Source: Chelonobacter oris
Lineage (GTDB): Bacteria; Pseudomonadota; Gammaproteobacteria; Enterobacterales; Pasteurellaceae
Assembly (NCBI RefSeq): GCF_000772535.1
Contig: NZ_JSUM01000011.1
Span: forward strand, 1-64,000
Length of the DNA: 64,000 nt
Direction: 5' to 3'
Shown piece by piece: positions 61,678 through 64,000 of the stretch. Positions within the stretch are counted from its first letter, which is position 1; each line of letters starts with the position of its first letter. Under the pieces are notes generated by a model. The model was not told the DNA's origin and ran no database searches. It saw only the letters and a list, made by a program, of their open reading frames with translations. A program made the translations under genes and the position numbers.

Positions 61678-63201
61678 ATGAATCAACACACAACCTCGAC
61701 TGACTCGGCAACCAAAGAATTCGCGGCAATCGATCTGGGTTCCAACAGCTTTCACATGATCATTGTCCGTATCGTCAACGGTTCAATTCAGGTGCTGTCA
61801 CGCCTGAAGCAGCGAGTGCAGCTGGCACAGGGGTTGGACGACAACCAGCATTTAAGCCGTGAGGCAATCGAACGCGGCGTGGCTTGTCTGGCGCTGTTTG
61901 CCGAACGTTTGCAGGGATTTTCGCCTGAAAATGTGCGTGCCGTCGGCACCTACACCCTGCGGCGCGCCAGCAACAATAGCGAATTTTTACAGGCTGCCGC
62001 AGAGGTTTTTCCGTTTCCGATTCGGATTATTTCCGGTACTGAAGAAGCGGAGTTAATCTATTCCGGCGTGTCGCACACCCAGCCGGAAAACGGGCGTAAG
62101 CTGGTGGTGGACATCGGTGGCGGATCAACCGAAATGATCATCGGCGAAGGCTTTAATCCGTTGATCGCCAACAGTCGCAACATGGGCTGTGTCAGCTTCG
62201 GCAAAACGTTTTTCCCCGACGGTAAAATCACAAACAAAAGCTTCAACAACGCCAAACAAGCGGCACTGGAAAAAATTGAAGACTTATCGTGGGAATACCG
62301 CCATCTGGGGTGGCAATCCGTGCTGGGCTCATCCGGCACGATTAAAACCGTCAGCCAGATTATCAACGAAAATTTCAATAAAGACGGCGTGATCACCGTC
62401 GAAAACCTGCAACAATTAATCGAAAAAGTACTGAAATACGACAGCTTCGACAAACTGAAACTCGCCGGTCTGAGCGATGATCGGGTCAGTGTATTTGTGC
62501 CCGGCTTGGCGATTCTAAGTGCGGTTTTCGACAATTACCGCATCGAACAAATGCGTTATTCCGACGGCGCCCTGCGTGAAGGCGTCATGTACGGATTAGA
62601 AAACAGTTTTCAGGTCGACGACATTCGTGAACGCACCGTCAACAGCCTGATGGAACATTTCAGTGTTGATCAGGAGCAAGCGCTGCGGGTTGCCGACACT
62701 GCCGTATTACTGGGGCAGAAATACCAGCGTTGGAAAAACAGTGATTGGATTCAGGATATGCAGAATATTCTGTTGTCTGCGGCTTTGGTGCATGAAGTCG
62801 GAATTGCAATCAATCACAGCGGTGTGCAACGACATTCCGCCTATATTGTACAAAACAGTGAACTGCCGGGCTTTGACCGCAGCCAGCAACGGCTGCTGGC
62901 AACACTGGTGCGTTACCAAATCAAATCATTCAAAACAGCCGATTTACTGCCGGATAACCGCTATGATGCACAAGATATACTGGCGTTGATCACGCTGTTA
63001 CGCTTAGCACTGATCATCAACCGCTCACGCCGGGCGACCGAATTGACCGAGAAATTTACTCTCGATGTCAGCAGTGATTCGAAAATCTGGGAGCTGGAAT
63101 TTGAACAAGGCTATCTGGAACGCAACCCGCTGACCCGCAGTGAACTGGGCGAAGAACAAGCGTTTTTAAACGGTTTGAATATCAATTTACAATTTAAATA
63201 A
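61678..63201 (+). CDS. ppx: Exopolyphosphatase
   Basis: Ppx removes terminal phosphate from polyphosphate. The ASKHA ATPase-like fold shows FAAIDLGSNSFHMIIV at residue 15, GTEEAELIYSGV, VVDIGGGSTEMI and LGSSGTIKT, followed by an HD-like helical domain. Length 507 favours Ppx or the closely related GppA; linkage to ppk1 favours Ppx. The ppk1-ppx operon combines synthesis and breakdown of polyphosphate. Confidence 0.95.
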   Translation: MNQHTTSTDSATKEFAAIDLGSNSFHMIIVRIVNGSIQVLSRLKQRVQLAQGLDDNQHLSREAIERGVACLALFAERLQGFSPENVRAVGTYTLRRASNNSEFLQAAAEVFPFPIRIISGTEEAELIYSGVSHTQPENGRKLVVDIGGGSTEMIIGEGFNPLIANSRNMGCVSFGKTFFPDGKITNKSFNNAKQAALEKIEDLSWEYRHLGWQSVLGSSGTIKTVSQIINENFNKDGVITVENLQQLIEKVLKYDSFDKLKLAGLSDDRVSVFVPGLAILSAVFDNYRIEQMRYSDGALREGVMYGLENSFQVDDIRERTVNSLMEHFSVDQEQALRVADTAVLLGQKYQRWKNSDWIQDMQNILLSAALVHEVGIAINHSGVQRHSAYIVQNSELPGFDRSQQRLLATLVRYQIKSFKTADLLPDNRYDAQDILALITLLRLALIINRSRRATELTEKFTLDVSSDSKIWELEFEQGYLERNPLTRSELGEEQAFLNGLNINLQFK

Positions 63202-63240
63202 TAAAGATTATCGACCATCATGCCGCAGGCAAAAGCGCGA

Positions 63241-64000
63241 TTAAAAAATCGGCTTCAGCAGCTCGCTTTCCGATAAATGGCAGAAAATGCGGTGATTGTC
63301 GGCAAAAGTGCGGTTTGGCGGAATGTGGCTTTCACAGATGCCGCTGATTTTTTTCGGACAACGGCGCCGGAACGGGCAGCCTTGCGATGACGGTGATTGT
63401 TCAATGCCGTCATCCGCCAACAGCTTCGGTTCGCTATCGGGATCCGGCTCTAAAACCGCCCCCAACAAAACTTCGGTATACGGGTGAAACGGCGCTCGGA
63501 AAATACGATCGGTTGTGCCGATTTCACAAATACGCCCCTGATACAGCACCGCAATCTGATCGGCAAACGCCCGCACCACCGCCAAATCGTGCGACACAAA
63601 AATATACGCCGTGCCTTGTTCTGCCTGTAGTTGTTTCAGCAAGCGCAAAATCGCCGCCTGAATCGAAACGTCCAGTGCCGAGGTGACTTCATCACACAAA
63701 ATCAGCTTCGGCTCGGCGGCAAACGCACGGGCAATGCCGATCCGCTGTTTTTCGCCGCCGGACAGTTGCGCCGGAAACCGTTGCAAGTAAGTTTTCGGCA
63801 GGCGCACCGCATCAATCAGCTGTTCACAACGCTGCTGAAGTGCGGTTCCGGTTAAACCGAAGTAACGTTTTAACGGTGCCGCCAGAATTTCAGCAATGGT
63901 GTGGCGTGGATTAAGCGCACTGTCGGCATTTTGAAAAATCATCTGTAATGCCTGCAACTGCTCGCGGCTACGCTGTTTTACCGTTGCCGCCAACGGTGTA
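63241..64000 (-). CDS. Peptide/nickel-type ABC transporter ATPase, C-terminal part
   Basis: The coding frame is open to the window edge, so the N-terminus with Walker A is missing. Visible are the Q-loop MIFQNADSALNPR, signature LSGGEKQRIGIARA, Walker B LILCDEVTSALDV, the H-loop FVSHDLAVV and a C-terminal oligopeptide-ABC domain with a Cys cluster (GCPFRRRCP, GICESH, FCH). The sequence resembles the second half of fused DppD-DppF-type proteins. Substrate cannot be told. Convergent with ppx. Confidence 0.9.
   Translation of the reverse strand, partial: TPLAATVKQRSREQLQALQMIFQNADSALNPRHTIAEILAAPLKRYFGLTGTALQQRCEQLIDAVRLPKTYLQRFPAQLSGGEKQRIGIARAFAAEPKLILCDEVTSALDVSIQAAILRLLKQLQAEQGTAYIFVSHDLAVVRAFADQIAVLYQGRICEIGTTDRIFRAPFHPYTEVLLGAVLEPDPDSEPKLLADDGIEQSPSSQGCPFRRRCPKKISGICESHIPPNRTFADNHRIFCHLSESELLKPIF

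Overview
The window is a stretch of chromosome from a member of the Pasteurellaceae. The main evidence is the 9-base DNA uptake signal sequence (USS) of the Haemophilus/Aggregatibacter/Pasteurella type, AAGTGCGGT or its complement. I count roughly 75 copies by eye between 6.5 kb and 64 kb, several arranged as inverted pairs that double as terminators. Gene order (the rpoE-rseABC block, the ftsB to nlpD block without rpoS, radC/coaBC-dut-slmA, ilvY/ilvC) and protein similarity fit this family. Base composition looks richer in G+C than H. influenzae; I do not assign a genus.

Layout. 1-6.5 kb: a 1799-residue trimeric autotransporter adhesin whose 5' coding end carries 14 GCAA repeats (a phase-variation switch), followed by a lipoprotein with BamE-like and OmpA-like domains that resembles the TpgA helper of other trimeric autotransporters. 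This segment has no perfect USS. 6.6-12.5 kb: glnK-amtB, asnA/asnC, udp, a YdcH-family protein, a low-molecular-weight phosphatase and eda. 12.7-18.4 kb: a tightly packed minus-strand operon ftsB-ispD-ispF-truD-surE-pcm-yqaA-nlpD. 18.6-21 kb: a Nit1-type amidase, aqpZ and greB. 21-23.9 kb: rpoE-rseA-rseB-rseC behind a clear sigma-E promoter. 23.9-31.8 kb: sdhE, rpmB-rpmG with a structured leader, radC, coaBC-dut-slmA, yheU, crp, a methyltransferase with an odd SAM motif, trmO and menA. 31.9-41.8 kb: rraA, a DASS transporter, pabB with an aminodeoxychorismate-lyase-like partner, maf, rmuC, a decayed Sel1-repeat gene, miaE, an orphan potD and brnQ. 41.9-46.6 kb: ilvC/ilvY with tandem operators, then a LacG-like GH1 glycosidase paired with a HAD sugar phosphatase. 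46.7-53.6 kb: a HerA-like ATPase and a ugpBAEC glycerol-3-phosphate/glycerophosphodiester importer whose expected ugpQ slot is filled by an endonuclease/exonuclease/phosphatase-fold protein. 53.8-64 kb: tamA-tamB, ppk1-ppx and the C-terminal part of a peptide-type ABC ATPase cut by the window edge.

Most of the window is conserved housekeeping sequence. No insertion sequence, prophage, CRISPR array, rRNA or tRNA gene was seen. The points of most interest are the phase-variable adhesin and its helper in a USS-free segment, the replacement of UgpQ by an unrelated phosphodiesterase fold, the 6-phospho-specific GH1/HAD pair, the structured rpmBG leader, and candidate operators upstream of glnK and eda.
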